In this document: positions 8,075-17,335 of the stretch, piece after piece | How positions within the stretch are numbered: position 1 is the first letter of the stretch | Layout: the number at the start of each line of letters is the position of its first letter | Position numbers and translations under genes: made by a program | The notes under the pieces: model-generated | Seen by the model: only the letters and a program-made list of their open reading frames with translations | What the model was told of the DNA's origin: nothing | Databases searched by the model: none | From: Streptomyces sp. NBC_00162 | Lineage (GTDB): Bacteria > Actinomycetota > Actinomycetes > Streptomycetales > Streptomycetaceae | DNA: 64,000 nt | Reading direction: 5' to 3' | Assembly (NCBI RefSeq): GCF_024611995.1 | Contig: NZ_CP102509.1 | Location: forward strand, 8,122,001-8,186,000

Positions 8075-9462
8075 GTACCCACCCCACCCCACCGCCCGAG
8101 TGCCCCGCCCACGCGGCGGGAACGGCGGACGGCATGTACCGACTCCACGGAGCGGAGGCTCAAGCCGACCCCCTCGCGCTGTACGAGAAGCTGCGGGCCG
8201 AATACGGGCCGGTGGCCCCGGTGCTGGTGAGCGGAGACCTTCCGGCATGGCTGGTCCTCGGTCACCGGGAGAACCTGGACGTCGCGCGCACCTCCTCGCG
8301 CTTCGCCCGCGATCCCCGGGGCTGGCGCGACATGAGAGAGGGCCGGGTACCGGCCGACACCCCGCTCGGCCCCATGGTCTCCTGGGTGCCAGTGTGCAAC
8401 TTCACCGACGGGCCCGTTCACGAGCGGCTGCGCTCAGCCGTGGTGGAATCCCTGGAGCGCTTCGACAAGCGCGGCATCCGCCGCTACGTGACCCGCTTCG
8501 CCAACCAGCTCGTCGACCAGATCGCAGGCGAGGGATACGCCGACCTGGTCTCCGCCTTCTCCGACCAGCTCCCCATGCTGGTCATGACGCAGCTCATCGG
8601 TGCACCGGACGAACACGGACCCCTGCTGGTCAACGCGGCACGCGACATGCTCCAGGGAACCGAGACGGCCCTCCAGAGCGACCGCTACGTCACTGACACG
8701 CTGGAAAACCTGGTCGTGGAGCGCAAGGCCAAGCCCGCCCGTGACCTCGCCTCCTGGCTGATCGAGCATCCCGCGAACCTGAGCGACACCGAAGTGCTGA
8801 TGCACCTGCGCGTCGTGCTGATCGCGGCCTACGAGACCACCGCCAACCTGATCGCCAACACGCTGCGGACCGTACTGACCGACCCGCGCTTCCGGGCGAG
8901 CCTCTCCGGAGGCCAGATGACCCTGCCCGACGCCCTGGAGCAAGTCCTCTGGGACGACCCGCCGATCAATACGATCATCGGGCGCTGGGCCACCGGTGAC
9001 ACCCTGCTCGGCGGCCAGCAGGTGAAAGCCGGCGACATGATCCTGCTCGGCCTGGCCGCGGGCAACGCCGACCCGCAGATCCGACCGGACCCCGAGGTCT
9101 CCGTCCACGGCAACCGCTCCCACCTGGCCTTCAGCAGCGGACCGCACGAGTGCCCGGGCCAGGACATCGGGCGTGCCATCGCGGACACCGGCATCGAAGT
9201 CCTGCTGGACCGGCTGCCCGACCTCCAGCTGGCGGTCGACGCGAGCGAGCTCCAGTGGCGTGGCACCCTCATGTCACGCCACTTGCTGTCACTGCCGGTA
9301 CGGTTCGCCCCCCGTTCCGTGCCGAATCCGCAACCCCAGCCCGAGCAGCCGTCCGGGCACTCTGCGCACGCGCTGATCCCGCCGCAGCCGACGGCAGCGC
9401 CCGCGGTCGGTGTTCGCCGGCGTGGCGTCAGCTGGTGGCGCCGGCTGCTCGGCCGCCGCTGA
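8071..9462 (+). CDS. cvnE: cytochrome P450, conservon-linked CvnE
   Basis: A soluble bacterial P450 of 463 residues. GTG 8071 is chosen because AGGAGG lies five bases upstream and it overlaps the cvnD stop. The oxygen-activation I-helix reads AAYETT (252-257) and the haem loop FSSGPHECPGQD has its ligand at Cys361. Its C-terminal tail (about 415-463) is Pro-rich and ends in basic residues, an extension beyond the P450 fold. Only some conservons end in a P450; its substrate is unknown. The convergent neighbour is a terpene synthase, so oxidation of that terpene is possible but not shown. Confidence 0.92.
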   Translation: MSTHPTPPPECPAHAAGTADGMYRLHGAEAQADPLALYEKLRAEYGPVAPVLVSGDLPAWLVLGHRENLDVARTSSRFARDPRGWRDMREGRVPADTPLGPMVSWVPVCNFTDGPVHERLRSAVVESLERFDKRGIRRYVTRFANQLVDQIAGEGYADLVSAFSDQLPMLVMTQLIGAPDEHGPLLVNAARDMLQGTETALQSDRYVTDTLENLVVERKAKPARDLASWLIEHPANLSDTEVLMHLRVVLIAAYETTANLIANTLRTVLTDPRFRASLSGGQMTLPDALEQVLWDDPPINTIIGRWATGDTLLGGQQVKAGDMILLGLAAGNADPQIRPDPEVSVHGNRSHLAFSSGPHECPGQDIGRAIADTGIEVLLDRLPDLQLAVDASELQWRGTLMSRHLLSLPVRFAPRSVPNPQPQPEQPSGHSAHALIPPQPTAAPAVGVRRRGVSWWRRLLGRR

Positions 9463-9478
9463 ACAGGCCCTCTGCGCC

Positions 9479-9507
9479 AGGGCCCCGGCCACACCGGCCG
9501 GGGCCCT
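9479..9507. terminator. bidirectional hairpin terminator
   Basis: A perfect 12-bp GC-rich stem (AGGGCCCCGGCC with its complement) and a 5-base loop, midway between the P450 stop (9462) and the convergent terpene synthase stop (9517). Confidence 0.8.
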
Positions 9508-9516
9508 CGACATCGC

Positions 9517-10614
9517 TCAGCCGCGTACCCGGCGCCACCAGGACGCGAGAGCCGGCAGATCCGGTGGCTCGAATCCGGTGACGCAGGGGTCATCGGCGAA
9601 CCGGACCGCGAACCCGGCTTCCTCGAGCGGCAGCTCGTACCGATTGCGCGGACTGGCGTACCGGGGGGCCCGGCTCTGCCACGTGATGGAGCCGGCCATG
9701 TAGTGGCCCAACGCCGCCAGGTGACGGCGCAGTTCCCCGTCCGCACCCTCGTCCAGCTGTGCCCGTAGCCTCACGAAGAGGACCATCACCCGGTCACGCA
9801 AGGCAACCGCGAGCGGCACCGCCTCGGCGGGGGAGCAGTTCTCCTGATGGGCGAGGACATTGACGAGATTCACCTCGCGCGGCTCCAGGTGGTCGTCCTT
9901 GTCGTAGGAGAACAGGTCGTTGTCCGCGCTGACGACGAATCCCGCCGCGTCCGTCAGCGCCGTCAGGGCGGGGGAACAGAGCACGTCCGCCGGCAGCCGG
10001 TCTCCGCGTGCGACGTCGGACCAGGTCAGCGAGAAGCGTGTACCGTTCGCCAGCGGCCCCATGGCGACGAAGTCGTTCAGCCCCGGCATGGTCCCGGCCT
10101 CGGCCTGGGCGGCCCGCCAGGCCGCCCCGAGCAGCCAGTCCCGCGTCCCCTCGACGAACCTTCGCAGTTCGTAGGGGGTGAGCATGGCGTGGGTGCGGCC
10201 CACCAGGTCCAGCAGCGCGCGGGTCATGGGCCCGTCGGGCAGCACGGACACCCCGGGGTCCTCGATGGTTCGCAGCAGACGCGCACCGTGTTCGACGACG
10301 GCACCCGTCCCCACCTCGTCGGAACCCGAATCCTGCCAGTCGTCGACGGCGTTGGCCCAGTAGTTCCACTCGGTGAACAGCAGGAGGGCCTCCACGTCCC
10401 CGTCGGGGATGATGCGGCAGGAGAAGTCGGCGCTGTGGGTGGCGAGACCCCACGCGCGTTCGACCGGATCCGGGTACAGGCCGAAGGCGTCCAGCCACTC
10501 GACCGCCCAGGCCTCCACCTGCTTCGCCTCGGGATGGACGAGGTCGCGCTCCAGGGGGCAGTAGAAGGACGGCAGGCGCGAACCGAGGCGGGAGGGGCGC
10601 GGGGAGACGGTCAT
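9517..10614 (-). CDS. class I terpene synthase
   Basis: A 365-residue bacterial class I terpene cyclase, cytoplasmic and Mg2+-dependent. The aspartate-rich metal motif is DDWQD (91-95) and the NSE-type motif is NDLFSYDKD (232-240), ending in Asp rather than the common Glu. A C-terminal [13 protein letters not shown] holds an RY-like element. Its start overlaps the stop of the upstream methyltransferase by 4 bases, so the two are co-translated. In known pairs of this layout (2-methylisoborneol, sodorifen) the methyltransferase first methylates the prenyl diphosphate, so the substrate here may be a C-methylated prenyl diphosphate. At 365 residues it lacks the long N-terminal extension of many 2-methylisoborneol synthases. 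Confidence 0.9.
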   Translation of the reverse strand: MTVSPRPSRLGSRLPSFYCPLERDLVHPEAKQVEAWAVEWLDAFGLYPDPVERAWGLATHSADFSCRIIPDGDVEALLLFTEWNYWANAVDDWQDSGSDEVGTGAVVEHGARLLRTIEDPGVSVLPDGPMTRALLDLVGRTHAMLTPYELRRFVEGTRDWLLGAAWRAAQAEAGTMPGLNDFVAMGPLANGTRFSLTWSDVARGDRLPADVLCSPALTALTDAAGFVVSADNDLFSYDKDDHLEPREVNLVNVLAHQENCSPAEAVPLAVALRDRVMVLFVRLRAQLDEGADGELRRHLAALGHYMAGSITWQSRAPRYASPRNRYELPLEEAGFAVRFADDPCVTGFEPPDLPALASWWRRVRG

Positions 10615-11527
10615 CGGCCGCCACCGATCCGGAAGTGCAGCAGCCGCGTCTGCACCGCGTGGTCACGCCAGAGCCGGAAGAACCTGCTGTGCGCGATCGT
10701 CGACTGCTCGAGCCGTTCGCCGGTCCAGGCGCCGGGTCCGACTCCGGCGCCCGCTCTGAGCCGGTCGAGTTCGGCGGTGTTCCACGCCATGGACTGCACC
10801 CAGAACTCCGCCACCGAGTCCGTCACGTCCTCGTCCTGTACCAGTTCAAAGCCGGCGGCCTCGGCCGCGGCCAGGTATTCCCCGCGCCGCCCCAGCCGCG
10901 TTCTGTAGTAGCCGTCCATGAACTCGCGCCACTCGGAGCGGCCCACGAAGTGCTCCTGGATCCCGAACCATCCACCGGGCACCAGCGCCTTGGCGACGAC
11001 CTCGAAGAGCCGGGTCCGGTCGGTGTAGCCGCTGCTCTCGTTGGCGTAGACGGCGTCGTACGCACGGGTCTCGTCCAGGTCGTGGACATCGGCCAGTACG
11101 GGCGTCACCCGCCCCGTGACCCCCGCGTGACGGGCGAAGTGCCGGACGATCGGGACGTGTTCCGCCGCGACGGTGAGGCTGGTGACCGATGCCCCGTGCT
11201 CCTGCGCCCAGTACAGCGACGTGCCGCCCAGGCCGCAGCCGATGTCCAGCAGCCGCCGGGGAGGCGCCTCGTACGCGCCCCACGAACGGGCCGCGTGCTC
11301 GACGATCCGCTCCTGCGCAGCGGACAGGCGCTGCTGCAGTGTGCTCTGGGAGACGGTGGTCTCCGGGGGTCGTCGGGATACAGCCCTACGTGGAAGTGCA
11401 CTCGGGGGCCCGGACCGTACTTCTGGAGGATCTCCTGTGTCTTGCGGGTGTAGTAGAGCCGCACCGAATCGTCCGGGGCCAAGCCCTGGTCGCTGCCTAA
11501 GGACGATACGAGGGGTATGACGCGCAT
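10611..11527 (-). CDS. SAM-dependent prenyl-diphosphate C-methyltransferase-like protein (frameshifted)
   Basis: Class I methyltransferase resembling geranyl diphosphate C-methyltransferases. The N-terminal 54 residues start at ATG 11527 ([12 protein letters not shown]) and include [20 protein letters not shown] and [10 protein letters not shown], a family-typical opening. The rest, with SAM motif [13 protein letters not shown], is one frame over. Adding one base to the G5 run 11365-11369 joins DDP to PETTVSQS and gives about 305 residues. It overlaps the terpene synthase start by 4 bases. It presumably adds a methyl carbon to a prenyl diphosphate, so the pair would make a non-canonical C11 or C16 terpene. 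Which chain length cannot be read from sequence. Confidence 0.82.
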
Positions 11528-11681
11528 GGGGTGTCCGCCCTTTCGTGGGGTAGGGCTGGTCTTCGGGACACGCTGCCGCCGCTCTCACCGCGTCCCGACC
11601 GGCACACTGTTGAAGCACGGATCATCGTGGCACTTCGCGGGCCCCACGTCAGCCACTGGAGCAGCACGGAGCAGCATCCGT

Positions 11682-12716
11682 TCATACGTGCGGCATCGGG
11701 GGAACTCCACTGCGGGCTTCCGCTGCGTCGGCAGCCCCTGGCCGGTGGTGTCGCCCGCGGTTGTCGGTGTGGGAGCGGGCATGGGAGCGGAAGGTGCGGC
11801 GGTAGGCGTCCGGTGGGACGCCGACGGTCCGGTGGAAGTGCCGGCGCAGGGTGGTGGCCGTGCCCATGCCGGTGGCCGTGGCGATGGTGTCGATGGTGTC
11901 GTCGGTGGTCTCCAGGAGTTCCTGGGCGTGGCGGATGCGTTGGATGTGGAGCCACTGCAGCGGGGTGGTGCCGGTGAGCGACTTGAAGTGGCGGCCCAGG
12001 TGGCGAGAGCTCATCCGTGCCTGGCGGGCCAGGTCTTCCACGGTGAGGGGTTCGTCCAGCCGCCCGAGGGCCCAGGGGAAGAGGGTGGCGAGCGGATTGT
12101 TGCCCGGGGCGGGGACGGGGGTGGCGATGAACTGGGCCTGGCCGCCGTCGCGGTGTGGTGGTACGACCAGCCGGCGGGCGATCTTGTTGGCATTCGACGA
12201 GCCGTGGTCGAGGCGGACGAGGTGCAGGCACAAGTCCATGGCCGCGGCCTTGCCGGCGGAGGTGAGCACGTCGCCGTTGTCGACGTAGAGGACGTCCGGG
12301 TCCACCGTGACCTTCGGGTGGCGCCTGGCCAGTTCCCCGGTGTGCGCCCAGTGTGTGGTGGCGCGCTTGCCGTCCAGCAGGCCGGCGGCGGCCAGGACGA
12401 AGGCCCCTGTGCACAGGGAGGCCACGCGTGCGCCCGCCGCGTGTGCTGCGCGCACGGCGTCGACGAGTTCCGCCGGCGGGTCCACATCGGTGTCGGCCCA
12501 GCCGGGGACGATCACGGTGTCGGCGTGCGCGAGGTGGTCGAGCCCGTGGTCGGGCTCCAGGCGGAAGCGGTCGACCTGCACGGCGCTCGATCCGCAGAGC
12601 GAGAAGTGGTACCAGGGGTCCACGATGTGGGTCAGGTCCGATCCGAAGACCTCGATCGCCATGGACAGTTCGAAATGCAGCATGCCGTCAGTGACGGCCA
12701 ACGCGACAGTACGCAT
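11682..12716 (-). CDS. GlxA family (DJ-1/AraC) transcriptional regulator
   Basis: 344 residues. The N-terminal half is a DJ-1/PfpI-like amidotransferase-type sensor domain with the nucleophile-elbow segment VASLCTGAFVLAAAGLLDG; the C-terminal half is an AraC-type double helix-turn-helix (LTVEDLARQARMSSRHLGRH and the distal FRSH end). The final 30 residues are His/Arg-rich and unlike the family. It is divergent from the oxidoreductase-like gene at 12839 across about 120 bases, so it probably controls that gene and itself. The signal is unknown. Confidence 0.9.
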   Translation of the reverse strand: MRTVALAVTDGMLHFELSMAIEVFGSDLTHIVDPWYHFSLCGSSAVQVDRFRLEPDHGLDHLAHADTVIVPGWADTDVDPPAELVDAVRAAHAAGARVASLCTGAFVLAAAGLLDGKRATTHWAHTGELARRHPKVTVDPDVLYVDNGDVLTSAGKAAAMDLCLHLVRLDHGSSNANKIARRLVVPPHRDGGQAQFIATPVPAPGNNPLATLFPWALGRLDEPLTVEDLARQARMSSRHLGRHFKSLTGTTPLQWLHIQRIRHAQELLETTDDTIDTIATATGMGTATTLRRHFHRTVGVPPDAYRRTFRSHARSHTDNRGRHHRPGAADAAEARSGVPPMPHV

Positions 12717-12838
12717 GTCCGGAATTGTATGGGCCGTGTCGTTCCAGACTCTCGTGCAGGGTCCTCTTCCTCGCCAGGATGGCCATGACAGATCGCAGCG
12801 ACCAACTGCGGATCAGGCGAGTGCAGGGGAGCAACCTC

Positions 12839-13867
12839 ATGGGATCGGGCCAGACGGTGGCGGTGTTCGGTGCGTACGGGCACACGGGGCGTTTCGTGGT
12901 GGCGGAGCTGCTGAAGCGCGGGTACGTCCCGGTTCTCTCCGGCCGCGACGCCGACAAGCTGAAGGCATTGGCGCACGAGACCGGGCTGGACGTTCGCGTG
13001 GCGTCGGTCGACGACCCGGCCTCGCTCGACCACGCCCTGGCCGGCACAGCGGCCGTGATCAACTGCGCGGGCCCGTTCGCCTCGACGACCGCCCCGGTGA
13101 TCGAGTCGGCCCTGCGGGCACGGATCCCGTACCTGGACGTGGCGGCCGAGATCGAGGCCAACCTCGACACCTTCGCGCACTTCGCCGACCGGGCACGCGA
13201 GGCGGGAGCGGTCATCGTCCCCGCGATGGCCTTCTTCGGCGGTCTCGGCGACCTGCTGGCCACCGCGGCGATGGGCGACTGGACCAGGGCCGACTCGGCG
13301 CACATCGCGTTCGGACTGAGCAGCTGGCACCCCACCGCCGGGACGCGCCTGTCGAGCGCTGTCTCCCGGGAGCGGCGCGGGGATTACCGGCTGCGCTACA
13401 CCGGCGGCCAGTGGGAGCACCGCACCGACGCCCCGCCCACCCTGGAATGGCCCTTCCCCGAGCCGATGGGCCCGCGTTCCGTCATCGGGGAGTTCACGAT
13501 GGCCGACGTCGTGACCGTACCCAGCCACCTGTCCATCCCCGACGTGACCACCTACATGACGGCAGAGGCGGCCCGCGAGGTAGTGGCCTCCGACACGCCC
13601 GCGCCGGCCGCAGCCGACGAGAGCGGCCGGTCCGACCAGACCTTCCTCATCGACGCCGTCGTGCGCTCGGGCGACACCGAACGACGAGCCGTCGCGCGCG
13701 GTCAGGACATCTACGCCGTCACCGCGCCCCTCGTCGTGGAAGCGCTCGAGCGAGTCCTCACCGGGCGCACCCATGCGGTCGGCGTCGCCTCGGCGGGAGA
13801 GATGTTCGACGCCCCCGATTTCCTGAGTGCGCTGTTCCCGCACATCACTCTCGAACTCCACCCGTAA
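12839..13867 (+). CDS. saccharopine dehydrogenase / trans-acting enoyl reductase family protein
   Basis: A 342-residue NAD(P)-binding protein of the Lys9/saccharopine dehydrogenase-like family. The Rossmann motif is VFGAYGHTGRFV near residue 8, followed by the family's NCAGPFASTTAPVIE and PYLDVAAEIE segments and a PAMAFFGGLGD motif. I chose ATG 12839 (MGSGQTVAVFGAYG) because GGGGA precedes it and it leaves room for a promoter; the frame is open back to 12725, with alternative starts at 12725 and 12779. It is divergent from the GlxA regulator. The substrate is unknown; characterised relatives reduce enoyl or amino-acid-derived substrates. Confidence 0.85.
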   Translation: MGSGQTVAVFGAYGHTGRFVVAELLKRGYVPVLSGRDADKLKALAHETGLDVRVASVDDPASLDHALAGTAAVINCAGPFASTTAPVIESALRARIPYLDVAAEIEANLDTFAHFADRAREAGAVIVPAMAFFGGLGDLLATAAMGDWTRADSAHIAFGLSSWHPTAGTRLSSAVSRERRGDYRLRYTGGQWEHRTDAPPTLEWPFPEPMGPRSVIGEFTMADVVTVPSHLSIPDVTTYMTAEAAREVVASDTPAPAAADESGRSDQTFLIDAVVRSGDTERRAVARGQDIYAVTAPLVVEALERVLTGRTHAVGVASAGEMFDAPDFLSALFPHITLELHP

Positions 13868-13908
13868 CGAACTGCTCCCGCACCTCGCGCCGGCAGCCAC
13901 CCATCTGC

Positions 13909-13945
13909 CTGCTGCTCGTGCCGGTTCAACCGGCCCGAGCAGCAG
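13909..13945. terminator. bidirectional hairpin terminator
   Basis: A 16-bp stem with one mismatch and a TTCAA loop lies between the convergent oxidoreductase (stop 13867) and RidA-like gene (stop 13962). Confidence 0.75.
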
Positions 13946-13961
13946 GGGCGGTGAGGTCACA

Positions 13962-14363
13962 TCACGCGACCGCGGTCCCCTCGAGCTCGACCATCTGGCC
14001 GGGGATGGCCAGTCGCGTCACCCCGAGCATCGTGGAGGTCGGCGCGACCCCGGCGGCACCCAACCGCGCCGCCAGCACGCCGTAGTGCTGGAAAAGCCGA
14101 TCGACGTCGGTCGTGTAGACGTTGAGCCGGACGAGGTTCGCGAGAGACATGCCGGCCTCGCCGAGCACGGCCTCCAGGTTGTCGATGCTCAGCGTCAACT
14201 GCGCCGCAATGTCACCGTCATGCCGGGGCTTGCCTTCGCCGCTCATCGCGGTCTGCCCCGAGATGTACAGGGTCCGTGTGTGCCCGGAGACGACCTCACC
14301 CTGGTTGAATCCCAACTCCTGCGACCACGTCACCGGGTTGACCGCCGTTCGTTCCACTGCCAC
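13962..14363 (-). CDS. RidA family protein
   Basis: A 133-residue member of the RidA/YjgF family, which hydrolyses reactive enamine/imine intermediates of PLP enzymes; some divergent members have other roles. GTG 14363 (MAVERTAVNP) is chosen because GGAG sits five bases upstream and it matches the family start; the frame remains open to 14417 without an RBS. Visible family segments are LYISGQTA, NLEAVLGEAG, LVRLNVYTTD and GVTRLAIPGQMVELEG. It is divergent from the WYL regulator at 14494, which probably controls it. Confidence 0.88.
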   Translation of the reverse strand: MAVERTAVNPVTWSQELGFNQGEVVSGHTRTLYISGQTAMSGEGKPRHDGDIAAQLTLSIDNLEAVLGEAGMSLANLVRLNVYTTDVDRLFQHYGVLAARLGAAGVAPTSTMLGVTRLAIPGQMVELEGTAVA

Positions 14364-14493
14364 GTCAGCTCCATTCGATTCATCGGGAGTGCGTACGTCC
14401 AACGGCTCGGTAGCCACCGGTTTCGACGTCGCGTGAACGAGCCTCCCAACAAATCACGACACCCTCTGTCATGTATTCCGTTAACGTTCTCGT

Positions 14494-15468
14494 ATGCGCG
14501 CCGACCGGTTGGTCTCCCTGGTGCTGCTGCTGCGTCAGCGCGGTCGGCTGACTGCGGACACGCTGGCCCGCGAGCTGGAGGTATCCACCCGCACCGTGCT
14601 GCGCGACATCGAGGCGCTCTCCGCGGCCGGCGTCCCGGTCTACGCCGAACGCGGCAGGCACGGCGGTTTCGCACTGTTGCCGGGTTTCCGGACCGAGCTC
14701 ACCGGACTGAACCACGACGAGGCCCTCGCTTTGCTGACGGCCGGATCGGGGCGCGGCGAGCAGGTGTTCGGCCTCGGCTCGGCGCTCGCTTCGGCCATGC
14801 GGAAGGTGGTCGACGCGCTGCCCGAAAGTCACCAGGCCACCGCGAGCGACGCGGCCCAGCGATTTCTCGTCGACCCGGAGACCGACCTGCTCTCACGCCG
14901 GATGGTCGCCGAGGAGGTACCCGGCGCCACGATGATCGAGGTCAGGCGCGCGGTGCTCGCCGGCCACAAGCTGCGCATCCACTACGCGGCCACGGGCCAG
15001 ACACCACAGTGGCGCACAGTGGACCCGATCGGCCTGGTCACCGTACGCGACCGGGCCTACTTGCTGGCCACGAGATCTGGCGAGAACCGCACCTACCGGC
15101 TGTCGCGGGTGTTGGCCGCCGAGGAACTCCCTGAAACGGCACAGCGACCGAACCGGGTCGATCTGGACCGGATCTGGCGGGAACGCTCCGCGGAGTTTCT
15201 TTCCGGCGGCGACCACATCACCGTGCTGGTACGGGTGAACCCGGCGCGGCGCGAGGAGTTGCTGGCCACCGCGCTGGCCGTCCGCGCAGAAGAACCCGAC
15301 GCAGACGGCTGGCTGCGACTGGAGGTGACCTTCCAGGATTCACGACACGCGGAATGGGCGCTGTGGCAGCTCAGCACGGACGCGGAAGCCCTGGCCCCGC
15401 AGTCGTTGCGCGCCTCCCTGCGCAACCGCGCCGCAGCGATCGTCACCCGCTACGGAGACTCGTCCTGA
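14494..15468 (+). CDS. HTH-WYL (YafY-type) transcriptional regulator
   Basis: 324 residues: an N-terminal DeoR-like winged helix (RADRLVSLVLLLRQRGRLTA through STRTVLRDIEALSAAGVPVY), a helical linker, a WYL ligand-sensing domain (about 145-215, VDPIGLVTVRDRAYLLA and TYRLSRV) and a WCX C-terminal extension. WYL regulators often sense nucleotides or small metabolites. No RBS is seen before ATG 14494, and a perfect palindrome CGTTAACG at 14479-14486 sits just upstream, so a leaderless or autoregulated transcript is possible. It is divergent from the RidA-like gene. Confidence 0.9.
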   Translation: MRADRLVSLVLLLRQRGRLTADTLARELEVSTRTVLRDIEALSAAGVPVYAERGRHGGFALLPGFRTELTGLNHDEALALLTAGSGRGEQVFGLGSALASAMRKVVDALPESHQATASDAAQRFLVDPETDLLSRRMVAEEVPGATMIEVRRAVLAGHKLRIHYAATGQTPQWRTVDPIGLVTVRDRAYLLATRSGENRTYRLSRVLAAEELPETAQRPNRVDLDRIWRERSAEFLSGGDHITVLVRVNPARREELLATALAVRAEEPDADGWLRLEVTFQDSRHAEWALWQLSTDAEALAPQSLRASLRNRAAAIVTRYGDSS

Positions 15469-15472
15469 GGAT

Positions 15473-16579
15473 CTAGTGGGCCCCGCTCGGGGACGGTGCC
15501 TGCGGCGTGCCGGGAAGCCGGACCGTGACGAGGAGGCCGCCGGCGGGACGGGGGACGAGGCCGAGGGTTCCGTCGTGGGCGCGGACGATGCTGTGCACGA
15601 TGGCCAGGCCGAGGCCGACGCCGGCGTGCTCGTCGGTGCGTACGCGTTCCGTTCCCCGCTGGAAGGGTTCGGTGAGGGTCGGTACCAGTTCCGGTGAGAG
15701 CCGAGGACCTGTGTTCTCGACCCGCAGCACGCTCGTGTCGCCTTGCGCCTCGGTGTGGACCGTCACGGTGCCGCCGGCGGGGAGGTTGTGGACGATGGCG
15801 TTCTGGACGAGGTTCGTCACCATCCGCAGCAGGAGCTCCGCGGAGCCGCTGGTCCGGGCCGCCCCGCCGGTGACGTCGAGCGTGATCCGGCGCTGTTCGG
15901 CTAGGGGGAGCAGCGTTTCGGCGGCTTCTTCGGCGGTGAGGGAGAGGTCGACGCTCTCGCGGGTGAAATCTCCGCGGTCGCCGCGGCTGAGCAGCAGAAG
16001 GGCCTCTGTGAGGTCGATCGCCCGCGTATTGACAGCGCTGAGGCGTTCGATGAGTTCGCCCCGGTCCCGCGTGGGGTCCTTGCGGGCGACGTCGAGGAGC
16101 GTCCGCGAGATCGCCAGCGGGGTGCGCAGTTCGTGGGAGGCGTTCGCGGCGAACCGCTGCTGCTCGGCGACGTGGGACTCGAGTTGTTCGAGCATCGAGT
16201 CGAACGCGTCGGAGAGTTCACGGAATTCGTCCTGGCGGCCCTTCATGCGGATCCGGTGGGACAACGACCCGTTCCCGGCCATCCGTGCCGCATCCCTGAT
16301 CTGGGTGAGCGGTGCGAGCATCCGGCCGGCGAGGATCCATCCCCCCAGGAGGCCGAACACGAGCAGGAAGACCATCGCCACGGCCGCGGCGGGGGCGAAG
16401 GTGTGCACAAGGAGGTAGCGGTTGGGTGAGATCCCGAGAAGGCCCTGGGAGTTGTCGGGTACGTAGCGCAGCAGGAACACCCACACCACGGCCAGCAGAA
16501 GAGCACCGGCGACGGCGAGGAATCCGGCGTAGCTGAGGGTGAGTTTCAGCCGGGCGCTGAGCCCTGGGCGCCTATGCAT
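15473..16579 (-). CDS. two-component sensor histidine kinase
   Basis: A 368-residue membrane kinase with TM1 at about 15-38 and TM2 at about 62-84 enclosing a very short extracytoplasmic loop of about 22 residues. A HAMP domain (about 85-138) follows, then the HisKA box NASHELRTPL with phosphoacceptor His149, and a GHKL ATPase domain with N-box NLVQNAIVHN and G-box VGLGLAIVHS. The short sensor loop suggests it senses in the membrane. It overlaps the response regulator gene by 8 bases and forms an apparent operon with a VanZ-like gene further upstream. Confidence 0.92.
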   Translation of the reverse strand: MHRRPGLSARLKLTLSYAGFLAVAGALLLAVVWVFLLRYVPDNSQGLLGISPNRYLLVHTFAPAAAVAMVFLLVFGLLGGWILAGRMLAPLTQIRDAARMAGNGSLSHRIRMKGRQDEFRELSDAFDSMLEQLESHVAEQQRFAANASHELRTPLAISRTLLDVARKDPTRDRGELIERLSAVNTRAIDLTEALLLLSRGDRGDFTRESVDLSLTAEEAAETLLPLAEQRRITLDVTGGAARTSGSAELLLRMVTNLVQNAIVHNLPAGGTVTVHTEAQGDTSVLRVENTGPRLSPELVPTLTEPFQRGTERVRTDEHAGVGLGLAIVHSIVRAHDGTLGLVPRPAGGLLVTVRLPGTPQAPSPSGAH

Positions 16580-17267
16580 GCGTGCTGCCGGGGGCGATGG
16601 TGTCCCTGCCGTTGTCGATCCGGTAGCCGACGCCGGGCACCGTGGCGATGATCCACGGTTCGCCGAGCCGTTTGCGCAGTGCGGAGACGGTGATGCGCAC
16701 GGCGTTGGTGAGGGGGTCGACGTTCTCGTCCCAGGCCCGTTCCAGCAGCTCTTCGGCGCTGACGACCCCGCCCTCGGCGGCGACGAGGACTTCCAGCACG
16801 GCGAACTGTTTGCGGGTGAGCGCGACGTAACGTCCGTCGCGGAAGACCTCCCGGCGGAAGGGGTCGAGCCGCAGGCCCGCGATCTCGCGGACCGGGGGCC
16901 GGGCGTACGCGCGTCTGCGGTCGAGCGCCCTCAGCCGCAGGACGAGCTCCCGCAGCTCGAACGGTTTGGTGAGGTAGTCGTCGGCGCCGAGCTCGAACCC
17001 GGAGGCCTTGTCGTCGATGCGGTCGGCAGCGGTGAGCATGAGGATCGGGATGCCGCTGCCGGAGGCGACGATGCGCCGGGCGACCTCGTCGCCGTTGGGG
17101 CCGGGGATGTCGCGGTCGAGGACCGCGAGGTCGTAGGAGTTGACGCTGAGCAGTTCCAGGGCGGAGTCGCCGTCGCCGGCGATGTCGGCGGCGATCGCCT
17201 CCAGCCGCAGACCGTCACGGACGGCTTCGGCCAGGTAGGGCTCGTCCTCCACGATCAGTACGCGCAT
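16572..17267 (-). CDS. OmpR/PhoB-type response regulator
   Basis: 231 residues: receiver domain with acidic pocket EDE (7-9), phosphoacceptor Asp51 in VLDRDIPG and Lys in YLTKPFEL; winged-helix DNA-binding domain from about 130, with LTRKQFAVLEVLV and TVRGVGYRI-like TVPGVGYRID. It is the cognate partner of the overlapping kinase. The VanZ-like gene lies 69 bases upstream in the same direction. Confidence 0.94.
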   Translation of the reverse strand: MRVLIVEDEPYLAEAVRDGLRLEAIAADIAGDGDSALELLSVNSYDLAVLDRDIPGPNGDEVARRIVASGSGIPILMLTAADRIDDKASGFELGADDYLTKPFELRELVLRLRALDRRRAYARPPVREIAGLRLDPFRREVFRDGRYVALTRKQFAVLEVLVAAEGGVVSAEELLERAWDENVDPLTNAVRITVSALRKRLGEPWIIATVPGVGYRIDNGRDTIAPGSTHA

Positions 17268-17335
17268 GTCCGAAGCCTAAGCGGCACAACATGTCGCCGA
17301 CGCGTGCAAAGACGTGTGCAGACCGGACACGCGGA

